This document shows positions 24,887 through 34,697 of a stretch of 64,000 nucleotides of DNA, in pieces. Position 1 is the stretch's first letter. Every line of letters begins with the position of its first letter. This DNA comes from Candidatus Nitrospira kreftii (GTDB taxonomy: Bacteria > Nitrospirota > Nitrospiria > Nitrospirales > Nitrospiraceae), in NCBI GenBank assembly GCA_014058405.1, contig CP047423.1, positions 1,674,001 to 1,738,000 of the forward strand. Direction: 5' to 3'. The translations under genes were made by a program, and so were the position numbers. A model generated the notes under the pieces. That model was not told where the DNA came from. It was given only the letters and a program-made list of their open reading frames with translations, and searched no databases.

Positions 24887-26436
24887 AGGCCGAATCGCTT
24901 GCCATTCTGGGAACAGGCTCTGATGTAGGGAAGAGTGTGCTGACAGCCGGGATTTGCCGCTTGCTGTCGCGGATCGGTGTTCATGTGGCTCCCTTCAAGG
25001 CGCAGAATATGTCCCTAAATTCGTTCGTGACTCCCGAAGGGGGAGAAATCGGGCGAGCTCAAGCGTTACAAGCGACTGCATGTGGGATCCCACCCCATGT
25101 CGATATGAATCCGATCCTGCTCAAGCCAGAATCTGATAGTTGTTCCCAAGTAGTCGTTCTTGGCAGGGCGTTCGCCAAGCAAGAGGCATCAGCGTATTTC
25201 GATGGTCGACGAATACTCTGGTCTATCGTGGAAGACAGCTACGCGCGCTTGGCGAATCAGTACGAGATGATGGTGATTGAAGGGGCGGGCAGCGCGGCGG
25301 AGGTGAATCTCAGGAAGCAGGATCTGGTCAATTGGCCGATCGTTAAGATGGCCGATGCCCACGTCTTGTTGGTAGCGGATATCGACCGAGGCGGGGTTTT
25401 TGCTCAGATCCTTGGAACGTTGGATTTACTGGAACCGGAGGAGCGCGACAGGGTGTGTGGGGTCGTGGTCAATAAGTTTCGTGGTGATGCCGAGCTGTTT
25501 ACTGATGGGGTGCGATTCCTTGAATCACGAAGCGGAGTTCCCGTATTGGGGGTGATCCCCTATCTCCGTGATCTCATGCTCGATCAGGAAGACAGCCTTG
25601 GTCATGTCATTCACCAGGGGGCACGCTTTGCCTCAGACCGAGTCAATATTGCCGTTATTTTACTGCCGCACATGAGTAACTTCACTGATTTCAACATCCT
25701 CTCGGCAGAGGAAGATGTGGCGCTAAAGTACGCAAGGACTCCGGCCATGCTCTCTGATGCCGACATCGTCATCATTCCTGGAAGCAAGAGCAGTGTGGCC
25801 GACCTATCCTACCTGCGGGAGAAAGGGTTTGTTCCTCTACTAGAGAAACATCTCCAGCATGAACGAGAAATGATCGGTATCTGCGGTGGCTATCAAATGC
25901 TTGGCCGGATGATTGTGGATCCCGACCATGTTGAACAGGGTGGGATCAGTTCAGGATTGGGTTATTTGAATATCGAGACAACCCTTCTGGGTTCCAAGTA
26001 CACCAGGCAGGTGGAAGCTCGTCCGACCGGTGAGTTTATGCGCGAGAGTACTCCAGTTCGTGGGTATGAAGTTCATATGGGTGTCACACGACGAATGAAT
26101 GAACGGCCATGCTTCACCATTTGCGGTCAAACGGCACAAGGTCAAAACGTTCAATCTCCGACGACTATGAGTGAGCAGGGTTATGATGGAGCCGTTCGGA
26201 GTGATGGTCTTGTGTGGGGAACATACATACACGGGGTATTTGACGAATCCGAATTTCGCCGTGATTGGTTGAATCGTGCTCGCCGGAGGAAAAGACTTTC
26301 GCCGCTACCGGGGCTCGTATCCAGGGCGACCAGCGCACGATTACAGAACGAACTTGACCGATGGGCTGATCATGTGGCTCATCATTTAGATACCGCTCAG
26401 CTTTTCAAGAATTTCCGATCGCTGAAGCCTCGATGA
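24883..26436 (+). CDS. cobQ: Cobyric acid synthase
   Basis: The 517-residue glutamine amidotransferase amidates four side chains of adenosylcobyrinate a,c-diamide. The N-terminal dethiobiotin-synthetase-like domain has LAILGTGSDVGKS and PFKAQNMSLNSFVTPEGGEIGRAQ, split here only for length. The C-terminal domain has the nucleophile Cys in GICGGYQMLG (around residue 335) and the partner His in YIHGVFD. The ATG at 24883 overlaps the cbiZ stop. Its normal substrate is made by CobB, which is destroyed upstream. A weak hairpin follows the stop near 26421-26452. Confidence 0.95.
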   Translation: MKAESLAILGTGSDVGKSVLTAGICRLLSRIGVHVAPFKAQNMSLNSFVTPEGGEIGRAQALQATACGIPPHVDMNPILLKPESDSCSQVVVLGRAFAKQEASAYFDGRRILWSIVEDSYARLANQYEMMVIEGAGSAAEVNLRKQDLVNWPIVKMADAHVLLVADIDRGGVFAQILGTLDLLEPEERDRVCGVVVNKFRGDAELFTDGVRFLESRSGVPVLGVIPYLRDLMLDQEDSLGHVIHQGARFASDRVNIAVILLPHMSNFTDFNILSAEEDVALKYARTPAMLSDADIVIIPGSKSSVADLSYLREKGFVPLLEKHLQHEREMIGICGGYQMLGRMIVDPDHVEQGGISSGLGYLNIETTLLGSKYTRQVEARPTGEFMRESTPVRGYEVHMGVTRRMNERPCFTICGQTAQGQNVQSPTTMSEQGYDGAVRSDGLVWGTYIHGVFDESEFRRDWLNRARRRKRLSPLPGLVSRATSARLQNELDRWADHVAHHLDTAQLFKNFRSLKPR

Positions 26437-26617
26437 GGTGAGGGGCTTTCTTCGCAATGTTCCGACCGCTTGGCCCTCCATCTTTGGATGTAGTCTCAAG
26501 CTCACAATCCTGAAAATAAACTGCCAATAATCACCGATTTCTTGCCAACAGTGTACAAGTCGATACACTGCGTGTGAACAGCCAGAATCGGTTGTGCCAG
26601 GAGGTGGGAGGATCCGG

Positions 26618-27347
26618 GTGTGGCTGGTGCCAGTCATGGTCGCAGCTGTGTGTTGTGTCGGGATGAGGAACAATTTGGTTCATGGTAGAGGAGCAGATGA
26701 CACGAAGCTTACGCAATTGCGCATTAAATTGCTGAGAACTGGACGGTTGGTTGAGTCGGAGCATCTGTTGCTCATCAACGATACATCTAAAGGTGAGAAA
26801 GGTTTCACCGATAAGTTCTTAGTAAGCCAAGTCCTCGATAAATTTAAGGCAAAGACACGAATAGACCTCTCCCGTCCACAGGGGATTCTGTATGCTGATA
26901 TTCTCTTGGCTATGCTTGGAGTTGTAGCATCAAGCTGTCCTTGAAGCACAACCGATCACCAACAGGCAAGGAATCGCCTTTAAGGGTTCGATCCATCTGT
27001 GTTTGTCAGAAAGACGGGACAGAAGCTCTTCGCGTTAACCGGGATCGAAGTCAATCTGACGGGCATCGACCACCGCTTCTCTGTGAATAAGCCCGATGGC
27101 TTTGAGGCGGAGGTCCTTCGTATGTTCGCCGATCCGCGGCATCCAAAGGGACAGCGGTATGCGAAGGTGATGATGTTGAACGGAAAGCTGGTTATGCGCG
27201 TCATGGATCCAGAATATGCCAGCGTCGCTTGCCTCACATGCCATGGCGATCCTAAAGGCAAGCGAGACATGAGCGGAATGAAAAAAGAACGATGGAAAAG
27301 AAGGAGAGCTCGCAGGCGCAATCCGTATGGTCTTGCCGTTGTGCTAG
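26618..27347 (+). pseudogene. Frameshifted Tll0287-like (DUF3365) haem-binding sensor protein
   Basis: The gene should encode an exported c-type haem-binding protein of about 240 residues, with a signal-like N-terminus, LLINDTSKGEKGFTDKF, AQPITNRQGIAFKG and the haem motif CLTCHGDPKG near the end. The conserved parts lie in different frames. The frame moves after LAMLGVV (near 26925), moves back after GSIH (near 26997), and moves again at a run of A (27296-27299), after which EGELAGAIRMVLP ends at TAG 27347. GGGAGG precedes the GTG at 26618. It may be a decayed gene or contain sequencing errors. Confidence 0.75.
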
Positions 27348-27384
27348 ACGCTTCTTCGATCTGTCGAAAGAGGAGACCGGTCTT

Positions 27385-27747
27385 ATGAGTAAGATTGTGG
27401 TGATCGATGATTCCCAGGCTGAGCTTCAACTCATCGAGTCATACTTGAAGGCGGCCCACCATACGGTCGTGACGTTCTCAAGCACGGACAAACTCGAAGA
27501 GAAGATTGTGACGGAACAGCCTGATCTGATCGTTATGGATGTCGTGATGCCTGGCCGAAATGGGTTTCAAGCCTGCCGCGATTTGAAGAACGATGTCCGT
27601 TTCACTCGCATTCCCATCGTCCTCTGCACATCGAAAGGCCAGGAGAGCGATAAGTTTTGGGGGCAACAGCAGGGGGCAAACGGACATATCGTCAAGCCTT
27701 TCAAATCTGAAGAATTGCTGCAAGCCGTGAAACGTGCACTTGGTTGA
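27385..27747 (+). CDS. CheY-like single-domain response regulator (PilH-like)
   Basis: This 120-residue receiver has the acidic pair near the N-terminus (VIDDS), the phospho-acceptor D52 in LIVMDVVMPG, a conserved T/S (LCTS) and K in IVKPF. It has no output domain, so it likely acts as a phosphate carrier or sink, or binds a motor or pilus component. The ATG at 27385 follows AGAGGAG. It is the first intact gene of a chemosensory cluster, placed as pilH is in Pil-Chp operons. Confidence 0.9.
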   Translation: MSKIVVIDDSQAELQLIESYLKAAHHTVVTFSSTDKLEEKIVTEQPDLIVMDVVMPGRNGFQACRDLKNDVRFTRIPIVLCTSKGQESDKFWGQQQGANGHIVKPFKSEELLQAVKRALG

Positions 27748-27761
27748 GTATTTGACGGCGC

Positions 27762-28298
27762 ATGGACCGAATAACGATGGAATTGCCATGTGATCTACCA
27801 CAACTTACCTCCGACGTTGAAACTGAACAAACCAAAGCATCAGGTGGTTTGAGAGTGTGCCTCATTATGATAGGAGGGGAAGTCTTCGCCATCGATCTTC
27901 GTCAAGTCCGCGAAGTCTTTGAGCTTGAGTCGATAACGCCGGTGCCTGGAATGCCGGCATCGCTGGTAGGCGTGGCCAATCTCCGCGGGACCATCGTCCC
28001 GTTGGCAGATTTGAGACAGTCCTTAGGCGCAGCGGTATCCACAATACCTCGATATGCCATCGTGGTGCGGCACGAAGCTCATCAGATCGGTTTGCTGATC
28101 GATGAGGTCCCTGAGATTCGAGCGATCTATCCTGAAGATATGTTGGACTCCTCCGGGTTGAGTGTAAGCGGTGGGCGTCCCTTTCTATCAAGACTGGTCA
28201 AAGTGGAAGATCGTGTGAGTGGGATGCTGGAGATTCCCTCACTGTTGGCGTCTGTTGAGGAATCAGCCACACATATGAACATGTCGGAGAGTCGGTAA
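27762..28298 (+). CDS. CheW-like coupling protein (PilI-like)
   Basis: This 178-residue CheW-domain protein (domain from about residue 30) should link the chemoreceptor downstream to the CheA-type kinase. Motifs are [24 protein letters not shown], written here in outline, then [17 protein letters not shown] and [10 protein letters not shown], the usual CheW core. It starts 14 bases after the response regulator gene and probably shares its transcript. Confidence 0.9.
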   Translation: MDRITMELPCDLPQLTSDVETEQTKASGGLRVCLIMIGGEVFAIDLRQVREVFELESITPVPGMPASLVGVANLRGTIVPLADLRQSLGAAVSTIPRYAIVVRHEAHQIGLLIDEVPEIRAIYPEDMLDSSGLSVSGGRPFLSRLVKVEDRVSGMLEIPSLLASVEESATHMNMSESR

Positions 28299-28359
28299 AG
28301 GAACACAACGATTCCCGGACAGCTCCATGTGGTCGAGCGCGTTGAGGAGGAAGGACGTT

Positions 28360-30249
28360 ATGCCAAGGTATAGCAAGCCGACGGTTAAGCCGACGAATTC
28401 GTGGTTCCAAAACCTTAAGACTTTGCCCAAGTTGATTCTCGGCTTCTCCGCCGTGAGCGTCATCATGGTCTCTGTCGGCCTGGTCGGTTTAATGGGGCTT
28501 CATAAACTCAAAGGTGAGTTGCAACTGATTTACAACGGATCGACCCTGGCACTGTCGAACGTCGGAATTAGTAGTAGTAACTTGGGGCTGTACCATAGTG
28601 CGCTTCTGAACGTGGGGAGGCATATTCGCAAAAGCGACTTTGAAGAGGCGCTTGGTCCGCTTGCCGAGCTCAAACGACAGACTCTTGCTCCACTTGAGGT
28701 GCTTCAGTCGTCTCAACTCCACGAATCGTCGACGGGACGCAATGAGAGTAAGGATCTTGCGGAGCTTCATCAAGCTTTGCGCGAGTATTTTACAGCGACA
28801 GAAGGTGTGATCGGGGTGTTCGCTGATAGTTTTGGCTCTTCAATGACTGATGAGCAGAACCAAGACATGCGTGCTTTTGGGCAGTCCACGTTGTCCGTCG
28901 AAGTCGCGAGCAAATATGGAACTGCAACGTTACGGGTGCGGGAGCTCATGACAACGATTCGAGAAGTCGCGAAGGAACTCAATGACAGTGGTCAAGCCGA
29001 GGCCTCGTATCGAACGAACATTGTGTTCATGGGAGGCCTGTTGGCTTTGGTTCTGGCCGGTGCGATCGGATACTTTCTTGCACGCAACATCGCTCGGAAC
29101 ATCGTTCATGTGGCCGATGTGGCTCAACAAGCCGCAGCGGGGAATCTTCAAGCTCGAGCTCGGCTGGAGAGCGACGATGAGGTTGGTCATATGGCGAAGG
29201 CGTTCAACTCCATGCTTGACAGAATCACAAGTCTCGTGTCGACAGAGGAAGAGCGCGACACGATGCAAAAGCGACTGGTTCAATTTCTCGTGCTCGTGTC
29301 CGATGTCGGCAAAGGCGACTTGACCAAACGTGGTGAAGTGACGGCTGACATGTTCGGAAATCTTGCAGACGGGTTCAATCTCATGATTCAACGATTCGCC
29401 CAACTGATGAAGCAGGTGAGGGAATCGGCGGAACGCGTGAACCGCTCTGCCGGTGCGTTGCGAGAGAATGCCGGGCAGATGGCGGGAACTGCGAAGCACC
29501 AAGCAGATGAGTCGATGAGGACGCTCGGTGCGGTTGAACAACTGGCCGCCTCGATGAGACAGGTCGCTGAAACTGCAGAAGCCTCATCGGATTCCGCGCG
29601 GCAGGTCTTGAAAGCGACAGAAGACGGTCGAGTCGCAGTACAGGAAACCGTGCAAGACATGCAGCGCATTCGATCCGCCGTTCAACGGATGTCGAAGCAG
29701 GTCAAAGCGCTTGGCGACCGCTCACTGGAGATCTCGCAGATCGTCTCAACCATTCGTGACATCGCCAACCAGACCAATCTTCTCGCGTTAAATGCGGCAA
29801 TTGAAGCCGCCGGTGCAGGCGAAGCCGGCGCACGATTTGCCGTCGTCGCTGATCAGGTCCGCAAGCTTGCAGAGAGTTCGACCCAAGCGACGCGAGAGAT
29901 CGCCGATCTGGTCAAGGTCATTCAGAGTGAGACACAACACGCGGTTGTCGCAATGGAGCATGAAACCCAGGCGGTGGAAGCGGGGTCGGCTTCAGCGCTT
30001 CGTACCGGTGATGTGTTTAAGGAGATTTCGACGATTGCGGAACGGTCTGCGGAGCTTGCTCAAAGCATTGCTTCAGCTGCAGTCAACCAGACCGCATCCA
30101 CGGATCAAGTCGGCCGCTCAATCAAAGATTTTACCGGTGGTGCCGTGGCGACACAAAAGGCGACAGACTCGGCTCGCGCAACGGTAGAGGACATGGTGAA
30201 GCTGGCCGAAAGTCTGACGGCGTCTGTCGCGCAATTCAAGTTGGCCTAA
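28360..30249 (+). CDS. Methyl-accepting chemotaxis protein (PilJ-like)
   Basis: The 629-residue receptor has TM1 (about 25-50), a helical periplasmic sensor of about 175 residues, TM2 (about 220-240), a HAMP domain, a second HAMP-like segment ([16 protein letters not shown]), and a long cytoplasmic signalling coiled coil. The kinase-contact tip is [17 protein letters not shown], followed by [19 protein letters not shown]. The residue after EAA is Gly where most receptors have Arg. The ATG at 28360 follows GAGGAAGGA. No cheR or cheB is seen in the window, so methylation enzymes would be encoded elsewhere. Confidence 0.92.
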   Translation: MPRYSKPTVKPTNSWFQNLKTLPKLILGFSAVSVIMVSVGLVGLMGLHKLKGELQLIYNGSTLALSNVGISSSNLGLYHSALLNVGRHIRKSDFEEALGPLAELKRQTLAPLEVLQSSQLHESSTGRNESKDLAELHQALREYFTATEGVIGVFADSFGSSMTDEQNQDMRAFGQSTLSVEVASKYGTATLRVRELMTTIREVAKELNDSGQAEASYRTNIVFMGGLLALVLAGAIGYFLARNIARNIVHVADVAQQAAAGNLQARARLESDDEVGHMAKAFNSMLDRITSLVSTEEERDTMQKRLVQFLVLVSDVGKGDLTKRGEVTADMFGNLADGFNLMIQRFAQLMKQVRESAERVNRSAGALRENAGQMAGTAKHQADESMRTLGAVEQLAASMRQVAETAEASSDSARQVLKATEDGRVAVQETVQDMQRIRSAVQRMSKQVKALGDRSLEISQIVSTIRDIANQTNLLALNAAIEAAGAGEAGARFAVVADQVRKLAESSTQATREIADLVKVIQSETQHAVVAMEHETQAVEAGSASALRTGDVFKEISTIAERSAELAQSIASAAVNQTASTDQVGRSIKDFTGGAVATQKATDSARATVEDMVKLAESLTASVAQFKLA

Positions 30250-30296
30250 TTGATCAGGATCTGCAGGACACCTTTTCCCCAGTTTAAGGCAAGCCG

Positions 30297-33200
30297 ATGG
30301 GATCGGAATCCAATCAGACTGATTTAGTTCGCGTCTTCGTCTCGGAAGCCTCAGACGGACTCAGAACATTGGCAGAAGCACTACAAGCTGAGAGTGACTC
30401 TGTCCCTGCTCCCCACGCGCTCCACGACCAGTACATCATTGCCCACCGTATTCGAGGCGCAGCGGCGCTATATGGATACGAAGGGGTATCTCGAGTGTCT
30501 GAACAGCTTGAATCGATTCTTGAGCAGGCTATTGAAACGTTCCCTTCTGATTGGCCAAGGGTGGTGACGGTCATGAGAGAAGCCGTCAAGGATCTCAGAA
30601 CTCTTGTTGGATTGATTGCCCAGGGTGACTGCGAAGATGAAGGCCTGGTCCGGCAGTCTTTGGCGTCTCTGGAGAGCCTAAAGGACTCGTTGAAGACCTT
30701 GTCTTTGGCCACTCCAGACTATGTGAATCCTACCCTTGATCCAGAAATTCTGTCGTACTTCATTCCCGAAGCGGAGGAGTATCTCGGCACCATCGATGAG
30801 TTGATCCGTATCCTTAACGGTACCCTAGAAGACGAAGACGCGATCTATCGGCTCTTTCGTGCCACACATACTCTCAAGGGCTCAGCCTACACTGTCGGCT
30901 TCCAAGTCATTGGAGACATTTCACGCCCTATGGAAGACTGTATGATTGCGGTCAGGGAAAAACGTCTTCGTATAGGCCCAACACTTCTCAACATGATGGC
31001 TGAGGCTATTGGGATGATCCGTCTTATTATTCACCCGGATCACGCGAACGTGCCGAAACTGCTGCAGGTTGTACCAACTCTTATCAAGCGACTTACCCAG
31101 ACATCTGAGAGTGTCGATGTGGTTGCGTTAGAGGAAGCTGTACCTCCGAGCACTGAAATGACTAATCCGAGCTCGGTCCAGAGCGAGACCGTTGTCAGTA
31201 GAGAAATCCCCACTACGGACTTGTCAGACGAATACCTGATCCCTGATCTAGATCCAGAAGTGCTGTCCTACTTCGTTCCTGAAGCTCAGGAATATCTTGA
31301 GCTATTGGAGGCCAATCTCCTGCGATTGGACAAGGACTCTCAGAACAAGGAATTGATCAACCAGCTCTTTCGCACTGCGCACACCTTGAAAGGATCGGCA
31401 TACACGGTAGGGTTTCAATCAATAGGTGATCTTGTCCATCATGTTGAAGACTTTATGGGTGCGGTGCGGGACGGTCGCCTCAGCGTGTTGCCTGGGCATA
31501 CGGATCTGATGCTACGTGCAATCGATGTCGTACGTGTGCTGATGCGGCGAGATCTCAGCGTGGTCGATGGTACGAGGCAAAGGTTCCATGCGGCTCGGTC
31601 AGAGTTGAAACAATTAGATCAAGGCGTGCTCATTGAAACGACACCGGTACAATGCTCACCTGAGATATCCGAGGCTGGTGCTCCACCGAAAGATCAGCGG
31701 GAGGAGCTTCATGGCCAGGGCAAACCCCAGGATGGCAAGACGGTAGAAGATCGCGAAGTCATCCGTGTGAGTTATGCACGACTCGAGCGACTGATGAACC
31801 TCGTCGGAGAGTTGGTTATCGGCCGCGGTCGATTAGAACAACGCCTACGGGTGTTGGAACAACTGTCGCAGCAGGTATTGGCAGTTAAGGCCCGTTTAGT
31901 GGAGTCCGTCCAATCCTTCGCCGATAAACACACCTTCACCTATCAGGAGGCATCGAACAGTTCGACATCATCCCTGAGCCAACCGGTTCCGGCACTCAGC
32001 GATTTTGGTAGTCTGGAGCTGGACAAGTATGATGACTTTAACATCCTTGCTCGACGGATAGGAGAAGTCACGGCCGACATCAGTGAGTCGATGTCGCAGC
32101 TGGATGGGTCCATTCGACGATCACAAGAGGATATGAGCCAGCTACAACAGTTGACCCTCTTAATGAGAGATGAAATTGCCCGTGCCCGGATGGTTCCGAT
32201 CGGCACTCCGTTTACCAGGTTCCGGCGAGCGATTCGTGAAATTGCGCGCGCATCGAACAAAGAAGTGTCCCTGGTCACCTCAGGTGACCAGACAGAGGTT
32301 GATACGGGCATAGTGGAGCGATTAGTGGACCCCTTGGTGCATCTAGTTCGAAATTCGGTTTATCACGGTATTGAGCCAGCGGTCGATCGAGTGGCTAAGG
32401 GAAAACCGGCTGTCGGCACGGTCTACTTGCATGCGGCGCATCGCGGTAATTCCGTCATCATCGAGGTTGAAGATGATGGTGCAGGGTTGGATTTGACAAA
32501 AATACGAACAAAAGCCATCAAAATGGGATTGGCCAACCCAGACAAGTTACACACCATGTCGGATGCGGAAGCCCTGCAATTGATTTTCTTGCCAGGATTT
32601 TCGACAGCTGAGAAGGTGGGAGATCAGGCGGGACGAGGTGTTGGGTTGGACGTTGTCAAACGGGTGATTGAAGGAATGAATGGACAAATCGAGGTAGAGT
32701 CCATGCCTGGTGTTGGGACCAAGTTCACCTTAAATCTTCCGCTCACGTTGCTTATTGCGACTGCCTTGTTGGTTCGTGCGGGGAGCGAACGGTATGCGAT
32801 TCCTCTGCTCAATATACATGAAGTGACCATGCCAACAGCTTCTTCGATGCGAGCGGAAGACGGGCGCATGTCGCTGCAGGTCGCTGAACAAGCCATTGAA
32901 GTTCAATCGCTGTATCATTTGCTCCGGAGAGAAGCCGGAAGTGTCGATTGGACGATGCCGGTGGTGATTGTTCGGACGGCAGCGGGTCCGATGGGGTTGG
33001 CCGTCGATGAACTGTTGGGTAGGCAAGAAATCGTCATCAAGTCGCTGGGAATGCTCAAACCGCTGGAGGATTCTTTTTTCGGAGGAGCGACAATCGATCC
33101 TGAGGGACGAGTCCTGTTAGTCCTCGATCCTGCACGCTTGGTTTCACGGGATTCTGGGGCCCAGACGGTTTTGGCAAGGACCACCCTTCGGCCTGAAGAA

Positions 33201-33620
33201 TTGTTGCCTGATGAGATGGCTTCGACTGACCGTCAGGACGCACGCCTGTTGCTGGTCGATGATTCGTTAAGTATTCGGAAGTTCGTCGGAAAAATGTTGG
33301 AGTCAGCCGGATATCAGATCGACACGGCGGTGGATGGGGAAGATGGATTACGGAAAGCCTCAGTGGCCGCATATCGAATGATTCTCACCGATCTTGAGAT
33401 GCCGAAACTGAATGGGTTCGAGGTCATCCAAGCTCTCAGGAGCCGTCCTGAAACGAAACACACACCCATTGTGGTGATGACGACACGTGCCGGGGACAAA
33501 CACCGACAGATGGCGCTTTCCATCGGTGCAAACGCGTACATTGCGAAACCGGTAGAAGAGCGTGTGTTGCTGCAGGAAATTGAACGATGGGTTGGCCGTG
33601 CACCCGTGCCTAGAAGGTAA
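30297..33620 (+). CDS. Hybrid CheA-type histidine kinase with three Hpt domains and a receiver (ChpA/PilL-like)
   Basis: The 1107-residue kinase has these parts in order: Hpt1 with His50 (IAHRIRGAAALYG), Hpt2 with His191 (ATHTLKGSAYTVGF), Hpt3 with His362 (TAHTLKGSAYTVGF), a linker, the dimerisation domain (ERLMNLVGELVIGRGRLEQR), a HATPase domain (HLVRNSVYHG; DDGAGLDL; GRGVGLDVVK), a CheW-like domain, and a C-terminal receiver with D1032 (MILTDLEMP). Hpt2 and Hpt3 are close duplicates. It would take receptor input via the CheW proteins and phosphorylate the receivers in this cluster. The layout is like ChpA of Pseudomonas twitching systems, but smaller. Confidence 0.94.
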   Translation: MGSESNQTDLVRVFVSEASDGLRTLAEALQAESDSVPAPHALHDQYIIAHRIRGAAALYGYEGVSRVSEQLESILEQAIETFPSDWPRVVTVMREAVKDLRTLVGLIAQGDCEDEGLVRQSLASLESLKDSLKTLSLATPDYVNPTLDPEILSYFIPEAEEYLGTIDELIRILNGTLEDEDAIYRLFRATHTLKGSAYTVGFQVIGDISRPMEDCMIAVREKRLRIGPTLLNMMAEAIGMIRLIIHPDHANVPKLLQVVPTLIKRLTQTSESVDVVALEEAVPPSTEMTNPSSVQSETVVSREIPTTDLSDEYLIPDLDPEVLSYFVPEAQEYLELLEANLLRLDKDSQNKELINQLFRTAHTLKGSAYTVGFQSIGDLVHHVEDFMGAVRDGRLSVLPGHTDLMLRAIDVVRVLMRRDLSVVDGTRQRFHAARSELKQLDQGVLIETTPVQCSPEISEAGAPPKDQREELHGQGKPQDGKTVEDREVIRVSYARLERLMNLVGELVIGRGRLEQRLRVLEQLSQQVLAVKARLVESVQSFADKHTFTYQEASNSSTSSLSQPVPALSDFGSLELDKYDDFNILARRIGEVTADISESMSQLDGSIRRSQEDMSQLQQLTLLMRDEIARARMVPIGTPFTRFRRAIREIARASNKEVSLVTSGDQTEVDTGIVERLVDPLVHLVRNSVYHGIEPAVDRVAKGKPAVGTVYLHAAHRGNSVIIEVEDDGAGLDLTKIRTKAIKMGLANPDKLHTMSDAEALQLIFLPGFSTAEKVGDQAGRGVGLDVVKRVIEGMNGQIEVESMPGVGTKFTLNLPLTLLIATALLVRAGSERYAIPLLNIHEVTMPTASSMRAEDGRMSLQVAEQAIEVQSLYHLLRREAGSVDWTMPVVIVRTAAGPMGLAVDELLGRQEIVIKSLGMLKPLEDSFFGGATIDPEGRVLLVLDPARLVSRDSGAQTVLARTTLRPEELLPDEMASTDRQDARLLLVDDSLSIRKFVGKMLESAGYQIDTAVDGEDGLRKASVAAYRMILTDLEMPKLNGFEVIQALRSRPETKHTPIVVMTTRAGDKHRQMALSIGANAYIAKPVEERVLLQEIERWVGRAPVPRR

Positions 33621-33651
33621 CCTTGCGGAAATATTCGTATTAATTGACGGA

Positions 33652-34218
33652 ATGTCCGTTGTTGCAGAGAATGGCCATGAGAGTGTTGACATGAGCATCC
33701 AGGAACAGGGCGTATCGGCTCCATCAGCATCCTCTCCACGGCGTTTCATCATTCTCACGATCAGTGGAAGATATTTGGCGGTAGACGCCGGATCAGTCGA
33801 AGGGGTACTGACCATCAAAGAGTCGGAAAGCGGTGAAGATCCTGCTAGTCACAGTGTCGTCGATAGAACGGTCTCGCTTGCTATGCAATTAGGTAGTTCT
33901 GACGTTACGAAACATCCGACTACTCGAGTGGTGCTACTCACGGATCGAGAAATGCGAGGCAGCATTCGTGTCAACGATGTCCATGGAATTTTAGAAATTC
34001 AGCAGTCTGAGATCCTACCACTGCCGGCACATTTCAGCGGTGTCGAGCGACACTGGTATCGAGGCATGATCCTATTTGAGAAAAGCATTGCCATGATCCT
34101 CAATCCGACGTGGCTGCTTGAGATACATGAAGGGCCAGATGTCGAGCAGGAGCGAGACACTCCTCGTTCATCAGTAGATGCTTGGGCGATTGGTGTGAGC
34201 GATGGCCGAACATGCTGA
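33652..34218 (+). CDS. CheW-like protein
   Basis: This 188-residue protein has a divergent CheW fold: FIILTISGRYLAVDAGSVEGVLTI, cut here, then TTRVVLLTDREMRGSIRVNDVHGILEI and a final WYRGMILFEKSIAMILNP. The start could be the ATG at 33652 or at 33691; neither has a strong ribosome binding site. Its sequence is far from the first CheW of the cluster, so it may couple a different receptor or act as a scaffold. The stop overlaps the next CheW-like gene. Confidence 0.7.
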   Translation: MSVVAENGHESVDMSIQEQGVSAPSASSPRRFIILTISGRYLAVDAGSVEGVLTIKESESGEDPASHSVVDRTVSLAMQLGSSDVTKHPTTRVVLLTDREMRGSIRVNDVHGILEIQQSEILPLPAHFSGVERHWYRGMILFEKSIAMILNPTWLLEIHEGPDVEQERDTPRSSVDAWAIGVSDGRTC

Positions 34219-34661
34219 GGGCGGGAGAAAAGGGACAAAGAGACGCAAAGCATTCACCATGGAATTTTGTGGTCGTTTCAATAGGTGGTCGGCGGTTGGC
34301 CGTGAAGACGTTGGAAGTAGCGGGTATCTCGCCATGGAAATCATCCATTCCGGTTGGCAGTCGCACACCTTTTATCACATCGGTGGTTCGGCAGGGTCAG
34401 ACTGTTCTCCCGGTATTCGATATGGCTTCATTTTTGCGCCTTTGTGTACAGGGAAATCATCCCCTGTGTCTCAGGATAAAACATCCTTTGGGAGATATGG
34501 TGATGTGCATCGATGAGGAGATACCGGTTCTTCACACGTTAGAACCCTCCGGCATCCAGGTCTATCAGGGGAAGGATATACCGGCGGAAGGAAGCTATGC
34601 CAACGGACTCGATGAGATACCGATTCTCGCCATATCACAACTCGGATCGTGCATGAAATGA
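34212..34661 (+). CDS. Second divergent CheW-like protein
   Basis: This 149-residue protein contains the CheW-type core NFVVVSIGGRRLAVKTLEVAGISPW, given in outline, VRQGQTVLPVFDMASFLRL, VMCIDEEIPVL and an ending DEIPILAISQL. The ATG at 34212 overlaps the stop of the preceding CheW-like gene (ATGCTGA). An upstream TTG at 34182 is also possible. The pair of adjacent divergent CheW-like genes probably arose by duplication and would assemble with the kinase and receptor encoded upstream. Confidence 0.7.
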   Translation: MLRAGEKGQRDAKHSPWNFVVVSIGGRRLAVKTLEVAGISPWKSSIPVGSRTPFITSVVRQGQTVLPVFDMASFLRLCVQGNHPLCLRIKHPLGDMVMCIDEEIPVLHTLEPSGIQVYQGKDIPAEGSYANGLDEIPILAISQLGSCMK

Positions 34662-34697
34662 TTCTTCAAGAGACCTAGAAAGAGGAAAGGTGCAGGC

